Source of the DNA: Rhabdobacter roseus
GTDB taxonomy: Bacteria > Bacteroidota > Bacteroidia > Cytophagales > Spirosomataceae
Assembly: GCF_014202275.1 (NCBI RefSeq)
Contig: NZ_JACHGF010000003.1
Coordinates: forward strand, 434,001 to 498,000
DNA length: 64,000 bases
Direction: 5' to 3'
Program-made: the position numbers and the translations under genes
Notes under the pieces: generated by a model
What the model was told of the DNA's origin: nothing
What the model saw: only the letters and a program-made list of their open reading frames with translations
Databases searched by the model: none
Part shown: piece by piece, positions 17,574 to 26,045 of the stretch
How positions within the stretch are numbered: position 1 is the first letter of the stretch
Layout of the letters: the number at the start of each line of letters is the position of its first letter

Positions 17574-17903
17574 ATGGCATTATTTGACCCCGCTCATCCC
17601 GGCGCACTCATTCGTGAGACACTCGAAGGCATCTTTGAAGAAACAGGCAAAAAATTAACTGTTGCGGAAGTAGCTGAAGGTTTAGGTACTACTCGCAAAA
17701 CTTTATCTGCCATTATCAATGGTAAACAGAGCGTCACGCCCGAAATGGCTATCCGCCTGGGTGCGGCATTTCCCAACACCTCTGCGGAATTTTGGCTGAC
17801 GGTACAGGAAAACTATGACTTGGCAAAGGCTAGGCAAAAAGTAGACATAAGCCGCGTAACCGTATTTTGGCAGCCTGTAGGTTTTTCTTCCCAACCTGCT
17901 TAA
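17574..17903 (+). CDS. higA: HigA family antitoxin (XRE-type helix-turn-helix)
   Basis: A 109-residue DNA-binding antitoxin. HigA features are HPGALIRETLEG near the N-terminus and the helix-turn-helix TVAEVAEGLGTTRKTLSAII, followed by NGKQSVTPEMAIRLGAAF and AEFWLTVQENYDLAKA. HigA binds HigB and represses its own operon. The frame is intact although the upstream toxin is destroyed, so it is now an orphan antitoxin. It may persist by chance, or act as an anti-addiction factor against related HigB toxins. Expression may now come from inside or beyond the insertion sequence. Confidence 0.92.
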   Translation: MALFDPAHPGALIRETLEGIFEETGKKLTVAEVAEGLGTTRKTLSAIINGKQSVTPEMAIRLGAAFPNTSAEFWLTVQENYDLAKARQKVDISRVTVFWQPVGFSSQPA

Positions 17904-18599
17904 TGTAACTCGTTGGATCGAGTACATCCCTTGCTCGATGCAGTCGGGCATCTTGCCCTAAGGATATAGGCATTTAAAAAGGATGAGTATTAAAAGCGCA
18001 TTCTCCCTTTAACTATATTTTGGATTTATCATACTTTACCCTATGTGTGGGTATGTTATTTCTTCTAAAACTCATTTCAACATTAGAATATAGGATTCGG
18101 CAGAAAATTTACTACGCATATTCCTTCAAAAGTTAATTTTGATGATCACGAGTCTAAAATAATATACCAATTTAATTTTCAACCGATAGTAAACAGTTAA
18201 GCCACTAAATTTCTTGATTGTCGCAAATTCAATTATAGTAGATTTGAGAGTGATTAGCCTATAAGCCAGGCAACTTCCTCAGCATTTTGTACAAAAAAAA
18301 CCTCCAAGTGAACGAATCGGCTTGGAGGAAAAATTTTTTGTAGTGAGGTTGCCGTAGCTACATGAGTTCATTCAAAGAGAACCCTGAAATGAAGAATCCG
18401 CAGACTCTTAGTTACGTCCTTGTAACTTACCACTTCATTGTACTCTTTTATGCCCTCAGTCGTTATCTTAAGTTACTTAGAGAGCTTATTTATATCATAC
18501 ATTAAGTACGATCTAGCTCTTTACATAACTATTGAAACTTGTCCTCCGCAAGAATTGCAATATTAAGAAATAAATCTTAGATTTACAATTTCATTTTTT
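17904..18599. other. AT-rich gap without recognisable genes
   Basis: About 700 bp of AT-rich DNA with stop codons in all frames and no RRGTACYY heptamers. The only structure I support is a stem-loop at 18301-18340 (listed separately). It may be remnant sequence of the accessory island. Confidence 0.6.
18301..18340. terminator. stem-loop CCTCCAAG/CTTGGAGG, likely terminator
   Basis: A perfect 8-bp stem with a 12-nt loop, preceded by an A-run and followed by AAAAATTTTTT. It could terminate in either direction and insulates the LRR-TIR gene from the higA side. Confidence 0.6.
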
Positions 18600-19730
18600 A
18601 TGGGTAATATATATCTTACTACAAGGTTAGACTATTCTGGCCAATGTCTTACTGAGGTTCCTTCAGAGGTTTTTAAATTCAAAAATCTCAGGAAGCTAAA
18701 TTTGAGTAATAATAATATTGAATTATTACCAACTGAGCTTTCTAAGCTAAGTAATTTAATATTACTCGATGTATCTCATAATAAAATCTCAGATTTACGT
18801 TCAAAATTTTTTGAACTTCAAAAGCTTAAAACTCTAATCATCAGCAAAAATAAAATAAAAAAAATACCAAAACAGATTGGCAGGTTATCAAAACTTGAAA
18901 AGCTTTTCTGCTCTGGCAACTTGATTGAAAATTTACCAATAGAAATCGCATTATTGAATAAATTACGGATTTTAAATTTATCTAATAATCCAATAGAGTC
19001 TTTCCCTGACCCAATTCTAGGTCTTTCAAACTTGGACACTCTATACATAAATAACTTGAAGCTAAAATCAATACCTATTCAGCAAATTGGTCAAGATCTT
19101 CAAAGACTAAAAAGAATTTATTGCTTTAACGCTAGTTTTGAAGCTGACGCTCAGTATGAAAAATATTTTGAATTACTTCAAAGAGAAAAGGGCAATTCTT
19201 ATAGGTTATTTAAATTATTATCTTCTATGAAAGTTGAGCAAACACCAATAGCAGTTATCAAAAATGATACTGAGAAAAAAGACAATATATTTATATACTA
19301 TAGCCATAATGAAGAAAAATATAAAAATGAAATAGTTTCTTCTATAGAGGGAATACGGCAAACAGGGCTAGACATTTCTTATTGGGTAGATGACAAGTTG
19401 CATTCGGGGGACGATTTCCTTGTGACCATTAAAGAAAAATTGAATAAGGCCAGTATTGCAATTATTATTGTATCAAGGAGCTTTATGGCCTCTGAATTTA
19501 TTCAAAAAATAGAATTACCTGCTCTATTAGATGCCGCGGCAGAAAAAGGAACAAGATTTTTAATAGTTGTTGCTCAAAAGTGTCATTTCGAAGATACTCC
19601 TTTGGGAAAGTATCAAACTGTAAAGCCAAATACTCCTGACAACCCTCTTAATTCAATGACTGATCCTGAGCAAGATTTAGTTTATTACAATTTAATTAAG
19701 GATATTAAAAGGAAAATATCAGAAGAATAG
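18600..19730 (+). CDS. leucine-rich-repeat protein with C-terminal TIR domain
   Basis: A 376-residue predicted cytosolic protein with no signal peptide or membrane segment. Residues about 15-175 contain six to seven leucine-rich repeats of about 23 residues (NLRKLNLSNNNIELLPTEL, KLRILNLSNNPIESFPD). A short linker follows, then a TIR domain from about 229 to the end. TIR landmarks are IFIYYSHNEEKYKNEI, WVDDKLHSGDDF, ASIAIIIVSRSFMASEF and KIELPALLDAA, where Glu305 fits the position of the catalytic NADase glutamate. There is no NB-ARC, ROC or STAND module between sensor-like and effector-like parts. The gene is very AT-rich, unlike its neighbours, and sits alone in an island with an IS and a broken toxin. 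Anti-phage or cell-death function is inference. Confidence 0.85.
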   Translation: MGNIYLTTRLDYSGQCLTEVPSEVFKFKNLRKLNLSNNNIELLPTELSKLSNLILLDVSHNKISDLRSKFFELQKLKTLIISKNKIKKIPKQIGRLSKLEKLFCSGNLIENLPIEIALLNKLRILNLSNNPIESFPDPILGLSNLDTLYINNLKLKSIPIQQIGQDLQRLKRIYCFNASFEADAQYEKYFELLQREKGNSYRLFKLLSSMKVEQTPIAVIKNDTEKKDNIFIYYSHNEEKYKNEIVSSIEGIRQTGLDISYWVDDKLHSGDDFLVTIKEKLNKASIAIIIVSRSFMASEFIQKIELPALLDAAAEKGTRFLIVVAQKCHFEDTPLGKYQTVKPNTPDNPLNSMTDPEQDLVYYNLIKDIKRKISEE

Positions 19731-20075
19731 CCTAGTATAGCTTTGTTGCACGGCTACTAGTTAGTCAGGACAACTATATTAATTGGGTTTAAAAATTATA
19801 CTTATAACAAGTTAAATTTATACTTGATTAACACTTATAAGTCATTGAAAGACATGTCAAGAAAGTGGATTAAGATTATAATCAACTTTTATAGAACCAT
19901 GCAACAAATCGGCTTATATTGTCATTTTACAAAATAGCACCTCATGCATTCCTTAGCAGGTGAGGTTCCCATCGCCAGGTACCTTCCCCCACAAAAAATC
20001 CCCCTCTTGAGGCTAGTATACCGCTTTGGTAAAGATCTTTGTATCCTCGTAGGCCCAAAACCCGAAAAGCGGTAG
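19731..20075. other. AT-rich gap downstream of the LRR-TIR gene
   Basis: 345 bp without a plausible gene. It contains a possible small inverted-repeat element (19742-19908) and then the leader of the LacI-type gene, where GGTACC motifs and GC-rich sequence resume at about 19975. That point marks the right border of the accessory island. Confidence 0.6.
19742..19908. mobile_element. possible 167-bp MITE-like element with imperfect terminal repeats
   Basis: TTTGTTGCACGGCTA at 19742 is mirrored by the inverse of TGCAACAAA (19900-19908); the outer 9 bp match perfectly, and 2-3 mismatches follow inward. The interior is AT-rich and non-coding. I see no clear target duplication, so this could be chance. 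Confidence 0.3.
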
Positions 20076-21149
20076 ATGACAAGCATGAAAAAAAAGGAAG
20101 AGATTGAGCTGATTGGTGTCAAAGAAATTGCCCGCCGGGCCAAGGTGTCCATCGGGACGGTAGACCGGGTACTGCACAACCGAAAAGGGGTATCCGAGGA
20201 GACGAAAGAAAAAATCAATCAGATCATTCGGGAGCTCAACTACCAGCCCAACCTGCTGGCCAAGCGCCTGGCCTCCCGCAAAACCTTCCGGCTGGCGACG
20301 CTCATTCCGCAGGGCTCCGACGAAACGAGCTTTTGGGACGCGCCCCTGCAGGGCATTGAACAGGCCGCTGCGGAGATTAGTCAGCTCGGCATCATCGTGG
20401 ATAAGTACTTCTACGACCAGAACTCCATCGACTCCTTTGTGGCGCAAACTGAGGTGATACTGGCTAGTAAGCCCGACGGCATTTTGCTGGCGCCCTCCTT
20501 CATGGAGGAGTCGGTACGTTTTACAAGTACCTGCAAAAAACTAAAAATCCCCTACGTGCTCATCGACTCGGACCTGCCCAACCAGGACAGCCTGAGCTAC
20601 ATTGGCCCCAACCTCTACCACAGCGGGTACCTGAGCGCTCACCTGATCAGCTACCTTACCCGACCCGAGGAGAAGGTACTTATTGTGAATATTTCCAAAG
20701 AGATCGACGACCACCACCACCTCCTGAAAAAGGAGGAGGGTTTTCGGGCCTACTTCAAAGACCGTCGGGCGGCCGATACGATCCTGAAGGTGGACATTAC
20801 CCAAACCGATCCGCTATCCGTTGAAAAGTACCTGGCGGCCCAATTTGAAAAGCACGACGACATCAGGGTCGTTTTTGTTACCAACTCGCGGGTGTCCATC
20901 GTGGCCCAGTTCCTGGCCAAAGCTAACCGAAAGGCACTGCTGATTGGCTACGACTTTCTGCAAGAAAACCTCGACTACCTTGACAAAGGCCAGATTGATT
21001 TTTTGATTTGCCAAAAACCGATGGAGCAGGCCTACAAGGGCGTCATGGCGCTGTACCAGCACCTGGCTTTTTCGGCCCCCGTAGAGAAAATCTGCTTCAT
21101 GCCCATCGACATCATCACCAAAGAGAACTACAGCTTCTACAAAAACTAG
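20076..21149 (+). CDS. LacI family transcriptional regulator
   Basis: A 357-residue regulator; an alternative ATG lies 9 bp further in (20085). The N-terminal LacI helix-turn-helix is GVKEIARRAKVSIGTVDRVL, followed by the hinge NYQPNLLAKRLASRK. The rest is a periplasmic-binding-protein-like ligand domain (TLIPQGSDETSFWDAPLQGI). These proteins bind CpG-centred palindromes and are released by a sugar or related ligand. It converges on the DUF1080 gene with a gap of only 2 bp and lies next to the susCD catabolic operon. It is therefore a good candidate to bind the 24-bp palindrome at 35812-35835, although other regulators outside the window are possible. Confidence 0.9.
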   Translation: MTSMKKKEEIELIGVKEIARRAKVSIGTVDRVLHNRKGVSEETKEKINQIIRELNYQPNLLAKRLASRKTFRLATLIPQGSDETSFWDAPLQGIEQAAAEISQLGIIVDKYFYDQNSIDSFVAQTEVILASKPDGILLAPSFMEESVRFTSTCKKLKIPYVLIDSDLPNQDSLSYIGPNLYHSGYLSAHLISYLTRPEEKVLIVNISKEIDDHHHLLKKEEGFRAYFKDRRAADTILKVDITQTDPLSVEKYLAAQFEKHDDIRVVFVTNSRVSIVAQFLAKANRKALLIGYDFLQENLDYLDKGQIDFLICQKPMEQAYKGVMALYQHLAFSAPVEKICFMPIDIITKENYSFYKN

Positions 21150-21151
21150 CG

Positions 21152-21895
21152 TCAGAGCTCCCGGATGCGGATGCGCCGGTACCATACCGGCTCGTGTACG
21201 TTATGGTTTTGCAGCGCTATTTTTCCCTTGGCGCGGGGCGTGGCGTAGGGCCATTCCGCAAACTTACTCTGGGCCACCTGGGCCTGCCAGGCGTCGTTTC
21301 CGTAGGTATAGTCTACCACTTTTTTGCCGTTGAGGTAGTGCTGCACCTGGTTGTTTTGCACCACGATCCGGCCTTTGTTCCAGGTACCGGCGGGCTTGGC
21401 GGCCGTAGCATCCGTGGGCGGGTGCAGGTCGTAGTTGGCCCCCGTTAGCTGGGTAGGTTTCAGTTTCAGCGGCTGCCCGTTGGCATCTACCTGCCGGGGG
21501 TTTCCCTGGGCGTCGCGCCAGGCGTAGCCCGTGTCGTCGATGATCTGGTACTCGGGGGCGGAAAAAACGGTGCGCTTGATCTCGGGCTGTTCCAGTACTT
21601 TGTACAGCACGCCGCTGTTGCTACCGGTCGGGATCTTAAATTCAAACTCCAGCTCAAAGTTTTCAAACTCCCGATCCGTAACCAGATCACCGCCCGTACC
21701 GTCGGGCGTAAGGGTACCTTCTTCTACCCGCCAGCCCGTGGCCGTGGGCTGGTTGTAGCTGTGCCAGCCCTGGGTCGTTTTGCCGTCGAAGAGCGTGATC
21801 CATTTGCCGGGGCCCGTCCCGGAGGGTGCTACCATCGCCAGCGCCGGTACCAGCAGTGTGCTCATCAACCCCAGACGCATTTTCTTGCTTCGCAT
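21152..21895 (-). CDS. DUF1080 secreted protein (copy 2)
   Basis: I start this at the ATG at 21895, which gives a 247-residue protein with a signal peptide (MRLGLMSTLLVPALAMVAPS). The frame is open upstream, but that part is not signal-like. The DUF1080 fold is recognised by WITLFDGKTTQGWHSY, FELEFEFKIPTGSNSGVLYK, PEYQIIDDTGYAW and the ending VWYRRIRIREL. It is a paralogue of the protein at 6248-6946, and other members act on modified disaccharides outside the cytoplasm. It lies downstream of the susCD operon but beyond a terminator at 22057-22085, so it is probably a separate unit serving the same pathway. Confidence 0.87.
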   Translation of the reverse strand: MRSKKMRLGLMSTLLVPALAMVAPSGTGPGKWITLFDGKTTQGWHSYNQPTATGWRVEEGTLTPDGTGGDLVTDREFENFELEFEFKIPTGSNSGVLYKVLEQPEIKRTVFSAPEYQIIDDTGYAWRDAQGNPRQVDANGQPLKLKPTQLTGANYDLHPPTDATAAKPAGTWNKGRIVVQNNQVQHYLNGKKVVDYTYGNDAWQAQVAQSKFAEWPYATPRAKGKIALQNHNVHEPVWYRRIRIREL

Positions 21896-22056
21896 GTTTA
21901 TGTACTTTTTTGGGTAAGTAAATTTTGGTAAATTTCTATTCAAAAATGTTTGTAAAGTACCTCCTGGCTTTCGAAACTTCAAGCAAACGTTCTTGTTTCA
22001 GCGAAGCTACAAAGACTACTTCTGATCATAAAGTACCTACAAATAAAACGACCAAA

Positions 22057-22085
22057 AAAGTACCCCGGTAGCGCCAGGGTACTTT
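22057..22085 (-). terminator. intrinsic terminator of the susCD operon
   Basis: AAAGTACCC (22057-22065) pairs with GGGTACTTT (22077-22085). Read on the minus strand, the stem ends in a run of six T residues, right for stopping transcription after the HiPIP gene. Confidence 0.65.
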
Positions 22086-22130
22086 CTGTTTATCCACCTT
22101 AACTATGTATTGTTGAACGAGCGATGCTTG

Positions 22131-22499
22131 CTAACTGTCGGAATGTTGCGGGGCCCAGTAGGTGCAGTAGGCCGTGGTGTACACGGGGCCTTTGAAGAGC
22201 TGGCAAGTACCACAGGCCTTGCCGTTTTGGGGCGGCAGCCACAGTTGGCAATTGCCGCAGCGCGAGTCGGCAATGGGCGAGGATTCGACGTACCCCAGTT
22301 GCTTACGGGCGGCCAGGTCTTTTTCGGTAAGGCCCGAGAAATCTTCGCACGGGTCCAGGGGTACTTGGGAGGTGGCTTCCTGCGAGGCTTCTTTCTTCTG
22401 GCAGCTACTGGCCAGCAGAGCGGCGGCCGTCAGGGAGGTACTTGCTCCCAGCGAACGGATCAAAAAAAGACGTCTTGAAAAAATGGTATTCTTCGACAT
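22131..22499 (-). CDS. high-potential iron-sulfur protein (HiPIP)
   Basis: A 122-residue exported redox protein. The N-terminus has an RR pair (FSRRLFLIRSLG) and a lipobox-like LLASSC, so it may be a Tat-exported lipoprotein. The mature part has the four HiPIP cysteines: CGNCQLWLPP, then CGTCQLFKGPVYTTAYCTYW. HiPIPs carry one 4Fe-4S cluster and move single electrons in the periplasm. It lies 19 bp after the dehydrogenase-like gene and is the last gene of the operon, which suggests it accepts electrons from that protein or another enzyme of the cluster. That partnership is inference. Confidence 0.9.
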   Translation of the reverse strand: MSKNTIFSRRLFLIRSLGASTSLTAAALLASSCQKKEASQEATSQVPLDPCEDFSGLTEKDLAARKQLGYVESSPIADSRCGNCQLWLPPQNGKACGTCQLFKGPVYTTAYCTYWAPQHSDS

Positions 22500-22518
22500 A
22501 TTAAATCAGTAAAGGTAC

Positions 22519-24636
22519 TTACTCCCAGGACTGAACGATCTCCCGGATGGCTTCTTGCACGGGCGGACTGGCGTGGGCCTGTAGCGCCAGGAGCGAGCGC
22601 TTCAGCCGAGGGTCAGGCGGGGTTTTGGAGTCGGATTTTTTCTGGTAGTTGCCCAGGCCTTGCAAAGCCGCCAGCTGCCAGGAATTCTGCCCGTCGGAAG
22701 CGGGCAGCAAGGCCATCAGGCGGGCCAGCTCGCCTTCGCGATTCCGGGAGCTGACGACGTAGGCCAAGTCCTCCACGAATTTTTTCCGGCCCGGTACTTC
22801 TTCTTGAAAGAAAGTACCCCGCTCCACGAGCCGCTGCAGCATTTCCGGCGACGAGCCCGCTTCCGAGCTCAGCAGCGCCATCCGAAACCAGGGATCATCG
22901 CCCCGCTTTTCCGCGATGGCGGCCAGGGCAGGAAGTACCTGCCGGGCCGGAAACTCGCCCAGGCTCAAAGCCGCCTGCAAAACTACCCGCGCGGAAGGGT
23001 CGTCGGCTTTTTTCAGCAAGGCGGGCAGGCAGTCGGGAAAGCGTTCGGCCAGGATAATCGCGTGCTCCCGCAGGCCGGGATGCGGATCGTCGAGGGCTTG
23101 CTTCACCAGCTCCGCCGACAAAGTACCCAGGCCTTCCAGCGTGTAGAGTGCGTGCAGCCTTACGCGGGGATCAGCGTGGGTACGGAATAGCTCCGCCACG
23201 GCAGGTACCACGGAGCGGTCCCGCCGCTCCAGCAACAGACGCTGGGCCTGCAGCCGCCACCACTGGCTCGGGTGTGCCAGCAGCGCTATGTAGTCAGCAG
23301 GTACTTGTTTGGATAAGTCCGCCGTTAGTTTGTCCTGGGCTTTAGGATTCTTAGGCTTGATGCGGTAAATACGCCCGTGCTGCTTGCCGTAATCAAAATC
23401 CATGTCCTCTTTCAGATCATCGGGAATGGAGACCGGCGTCTCGATGTGCTGCAGGTACATATCGAGTACGTACAAGTACCCGTCGGGACCCACGCTGAAA
23501 TTCACGGGCCGAAACCAGGGATCGTTCGAGGCCATGAATTCCCGGTTCTGGTCGGAAGCGGCGCGTTGGCTGTGGTAGTACACGCTGTCGTCGGCCAGGC
23601 TCAGCACGGCCCGGTGCACCAGACTACCGGCCACGTCGCCGACGAAGATATTGCCGTAAAAACCCTCCGGAAAGGTGTGCCCGCCGTAATGGGTACCTCC
23701 CGACGCCCCGGTGAAATGGCCGTCGGCGTACTCTTTCCGGTCCAGGCCCTGCTCGGCGTACTGCTCCTGCCGGCGGCGGGTACGTTCGGCCCGCCAGTAG
23801 GGCGGCGGGGTACGCTGGTACATAATACCCGCCGGATCGCCGATGTTCTTCACGCCTTTGGTAGAAGGCAGGTGGTTGTGCCGGTGCAGGTAGCGCCACG
23901 GAATCACGGCCTGCTGCAGGTACAGGGTGTTTTGGGTCACGAAGCGGTGGTTCCAGTCGTTGAGCGCTTGCCCAAACTGCGCCGGGCCCGTTTCTACCTC
24001 AAACTGGTCGCGGTCGAGCCGGAAGCGAAAATCACCGCCTTTGACCGACAGCGCCGGGGTACCTGGCTGACGCCGGTAGGTAATCTCCCCGGCCTGCCCG
24101 TGGTTGGACGCGTAGATCCAGTTGTCGATGCCGTAGCGCAGGTTAGTAATCTGGACCTCGGAGTTGTCTTTGAAAAAACCCGTGAAAAGTACCTCCTTGA
24201 CGTCGGCCCGGAAATCGCCGGTAGTATCTTTCATGAAGAAGATATCCGGTGCCGCCGTAACCAGCAACCCGCCCTGGTAGGGCAAAATGCTCGTACCTTC
24301 CGAAAGGCTATCCGCAAAGATCGTGGACTGGTCGATGCGCCCGTCGCCGTCGGTATCGATCAGTCGCCGGATGCGCCCGGTTCCCTGGCCTTCGGCTGGC
24401 TTGTAGGGGTAGTCGGGCATTTCGATCACGAAGATATTCCCCTCCGCGTCGAAAACCATCTCCACGGGGTTCGTGACCAGGGGCTCCGCAGCAAAAAGCT
24501 CCACCGTAAAATCGGGGTCCAAATCAAAGCTTTCCAACGCTTCTTCGGGCGTCAGGGGGCCGTGGTACCGCTTCTCGGAGCAGGACGAAGCCAGTAGGGT
24601 ACTTAGTACAAAAAGCGAAACAACGAGGCGATGCAT
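22519..24636 (-). CDS. membrane-bound-dehydrogenase-like beta-propeller lipoprotein with HEAT repeats
   Basis: A 705-residue lipoprotein (signal VVSLFVLSTLLASSC, lipid cysteine at about 19). The first two thirds form a beta-propeller of the putative membrane-bound dehydrogenase family common in Planctomycetota and Bacteroidota (FTVELFAAEPLVTNPVEMVF, DTDGDGRIDQSTIFAD, GPDGYLYVLDMY). The last 250 residues are HEAT-like helical repeats (HPSQWWRLQAQRLLLERRD). No CxxCH heme motif is present, unlike many relatives, so electron transfer would need a partner such as the HiPIP encoded directly downstream. The substrate is unknown. Confidence 0.82.
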   Translation of the reverse strand: MHRLVVSLFVLSTLLASSCSEKRYHGPLTPEEALESFDLDPDFTVELFAAEPLVTNPVEMVFDAEGNIFVIEMPDYPYKPAEGQGTGRIRRLIDTDGDGRIDQSTIFADSLSEGTSILPYQGGLLVTAAPDIFFMKDTTGDFRADVKEVLFTGFFKDNSEVQITNLRYGIDNWIYASNHGQAGEITYRRQPGTPALSVKGGDFRFRLDRDQFEVETGPAQFGQALNDWNHRFVTQNTLYLQQAVIPWRYLHRHNHLPSTKGVKNIGDPAGIMYQRTPPPYWRAERTRRRQEQYAEQGLDRKEYADGHFTGASGGTHYGGHTFPEGFYGNIFVGDVAGSLVHRAVLSLADDSVYYHSQRAASDQNREFMASNDPWFRPVNFSVGPDGYLYVLDMYLQHIETPVSIPDDLKEDMDFDYGKQHGRIYRIKPKNPKAQDKLTADLSKQVPADYIALLAHPSQWWRLQAQRLLLERRDRSVVPAVAELFRTHADPRVRLHALYTLEGLGTLSAELVKQALDDPHPGLREHAIILAERFPDCLPALLKKADDPSARVVLQAALSLGEFPARQVLPALAAIAEKRGDDPWFRMALLSSEAGSSPEMLQRLVERGTFFQEEVPGRKKFVEDLAYVVSSRNREGELARLMALLPASDGQNSWQLAALQGLGNYQKKSDSKTPPDPRLKRSLLALQAHASPPVQEAIREIVQSWE

Positions 24637-24675
24637 AAATACAACAAGGGCTAAAATGGGTATAGGTACTTGGGG

Positions 24676-26004
24676 TTAGGGCTGCGCAAAAGGGTTGGGG
24701 ATTTTTACCAAATCCTGAATCTCCTTGCCGTCGTGATCGAACCGGGCCAGGGTATAAACCGCCCCATCGGCTCCCACCGTCACGGAGTTGACGTAGGTAG
24801 GCCGGGAGCCATCGGGGTAGAAGATGGGGCCGTGGTCCTGGTAGGTACCTGACGGAATATGGTAGGTGACCAAATGCAGGTTTTCCAGCCCTTTGGCGGC
24901 GCCTTTGGCAATTTCCTCGGCTCCCTTTACACGCTTTCCGTCAATGTAGATGGGCCCGCCGGTGAGGTAGTAGATGGTCTGGCCGTCGGGCCCCGGCTGG
25001 AAGCCCAGGTACCCGTAGCTGAACTGATCAAACATGCCGCTCTTTTGGGAAGGCTCCGAAGCAAGGCGCTCCACGATTTCGATTTTGCGGGCACGCGGGT
25101 CGAAACGGAACAGGTACCCCGAGTTGCCATGTACCCCGTAGGCTACCTGCTCGGGCGCATACCAGAATATCTTGCGCCAGTTGTAGCCCATGCTGCCGGG
25201 CCGCGTGGGGTCGTACTTGCCGAAGTAGTCGAGCCGTAGGTCCAGTTCGGGTACTTTTTCCAGGCTCGGGCTACCCGGACCGTACGAAAGAATATCCCCC
25301 TCGCCCGTCGACAGGTACACCAGGCCGTCGCGGGGGTCCACAAATAGAGAGCGGCAAATGACGCGGTAATCCTCCCCTACTTCGCCGGCCTCGCCGCGGC
25401 CGCAGGTCAGGCCCAGGTTTTTCAGCTCACCCGTAGCCAGATTATAGTCCAGAAAGTACCCTAGCGGCCAGGTGAGGGCGTAAATATGCTCCCGTTCCCG
25501 ATCAAGGGTCATGGTCAGGAGCCCCTCCCCTTCCGGCACCAGGGCCAGGTCGTCAAACTCGCCCGTGGCGAGGTCGTACGAAACAATATGCCCGCCAGGG
25601 TACAGCTGGTAGCCGTCGGGGGCGTTTTCGGGCAGGCGCTCCATGCCGTCGATCATCTGGTAGTAGCCCACGTGCGTGCCAAAGTACAGCTTGCCGTTGT
25701 GCTCATAAAACCGAACGTGGCTTTTGCCCTGCGGGATGGCTTTCAGGTCTTTTTCGCCGCAAATTTCCGTCAGGTCGGCCAGGAAGGTGGTTTGGTCCGT
25801 CAGCGGATCGTACACGTGCATTTGCCCGCCGATCTGGTGCGACTCCGAGCACAGTACGTAGTAGATTTTCCCATCACTGGCGGCCGTGATGGCGTTGTAG
25901 GTGTCGTGGGCTAATGCAAAACCCGAATAGTAAGGCGTAGCAACCAAGGCTTGTTTGGCAGGTACTTCCTGCGTATCTACTTCGTATGGTTGGGATTGTA
26001 TCAT
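24676..26004 (-). CDS. beta-propeller protein of unknown function
   Basis: A 442-residue protein made of repeated four-stranded blades (GGQMHVYDPLTDQTTFLADL, GHIVSYDLATGEFDDLAL, YFLDYNLATGELKNLGL). Catalytic residues cannot be assigned. No signal peptide is visible, and an in-frame stop just before the ATG excludes a longer N-terminus. The protein is therefore either cytoplasmic or exported by other means, which is odd among its exported neighbours. It is in the operon, 39-41 bp from both neighbours. A lyase, lactonase or epimerase-like propeller is possible; I do not assign a reaction. Confidence 0.7.
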   Translation of the reverse strand: MIQSQPYEVDTQEVPAKQALVATPYYSGFALAHDTYNAITAASDGKIYYVLCSESHQIGGQMHVYDPLTDQTTFLADLTEICGEKDLKAIPQGKSHVRFYEHNGKLYFGTHVGYYQMIDGMERLPENAPDGYQLYPGGHIVSYDLATGEFDDLALVPEGEGLLTMTLDREREHIYALTWPLGYFLDYNLATGELKNLGLTCGRGEAGEVGEDYRVICRSLFVDPRDGLVYLSTGEGDILSYGPGSPSLEKVPELDLRLDYFGKYDPTRPGSMGYNWRKIFWYAPEQVAYGVHGNSGYLFRFDPRARKIEIVERLASEPSQKSGMFDQFSYGYLGFQPGPDGQTIYYLTGGPIYIDGKRVKGAEEIAKGAAKGLENLHLVTYHIPSGTYQDHGPIFYPDGSRPTYVNSVTVGADGAVYTLARFDHDGKEIQDLVKIPNPFAQP

Positions 26005-26045
26005 CTTTTAAAAACAGGTTGGGTACTTTAAACAAAATGGGGTAA

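Noticed and set aside
18600-19730. Thoeris, CBASS or other named TIR defence system
   Set aside because: None of the partner genes (ThsA-like, cyclase, Cap proteins) is adjacent; higA is the only intact neighbour within the island.
23377-24597. 406-codon open frame antisense to the dehydrogenase-like gene
   Set aside because: It is a shadow of a well-supported GC-rich minus-strand gene; the translation has no recognisable motifs.
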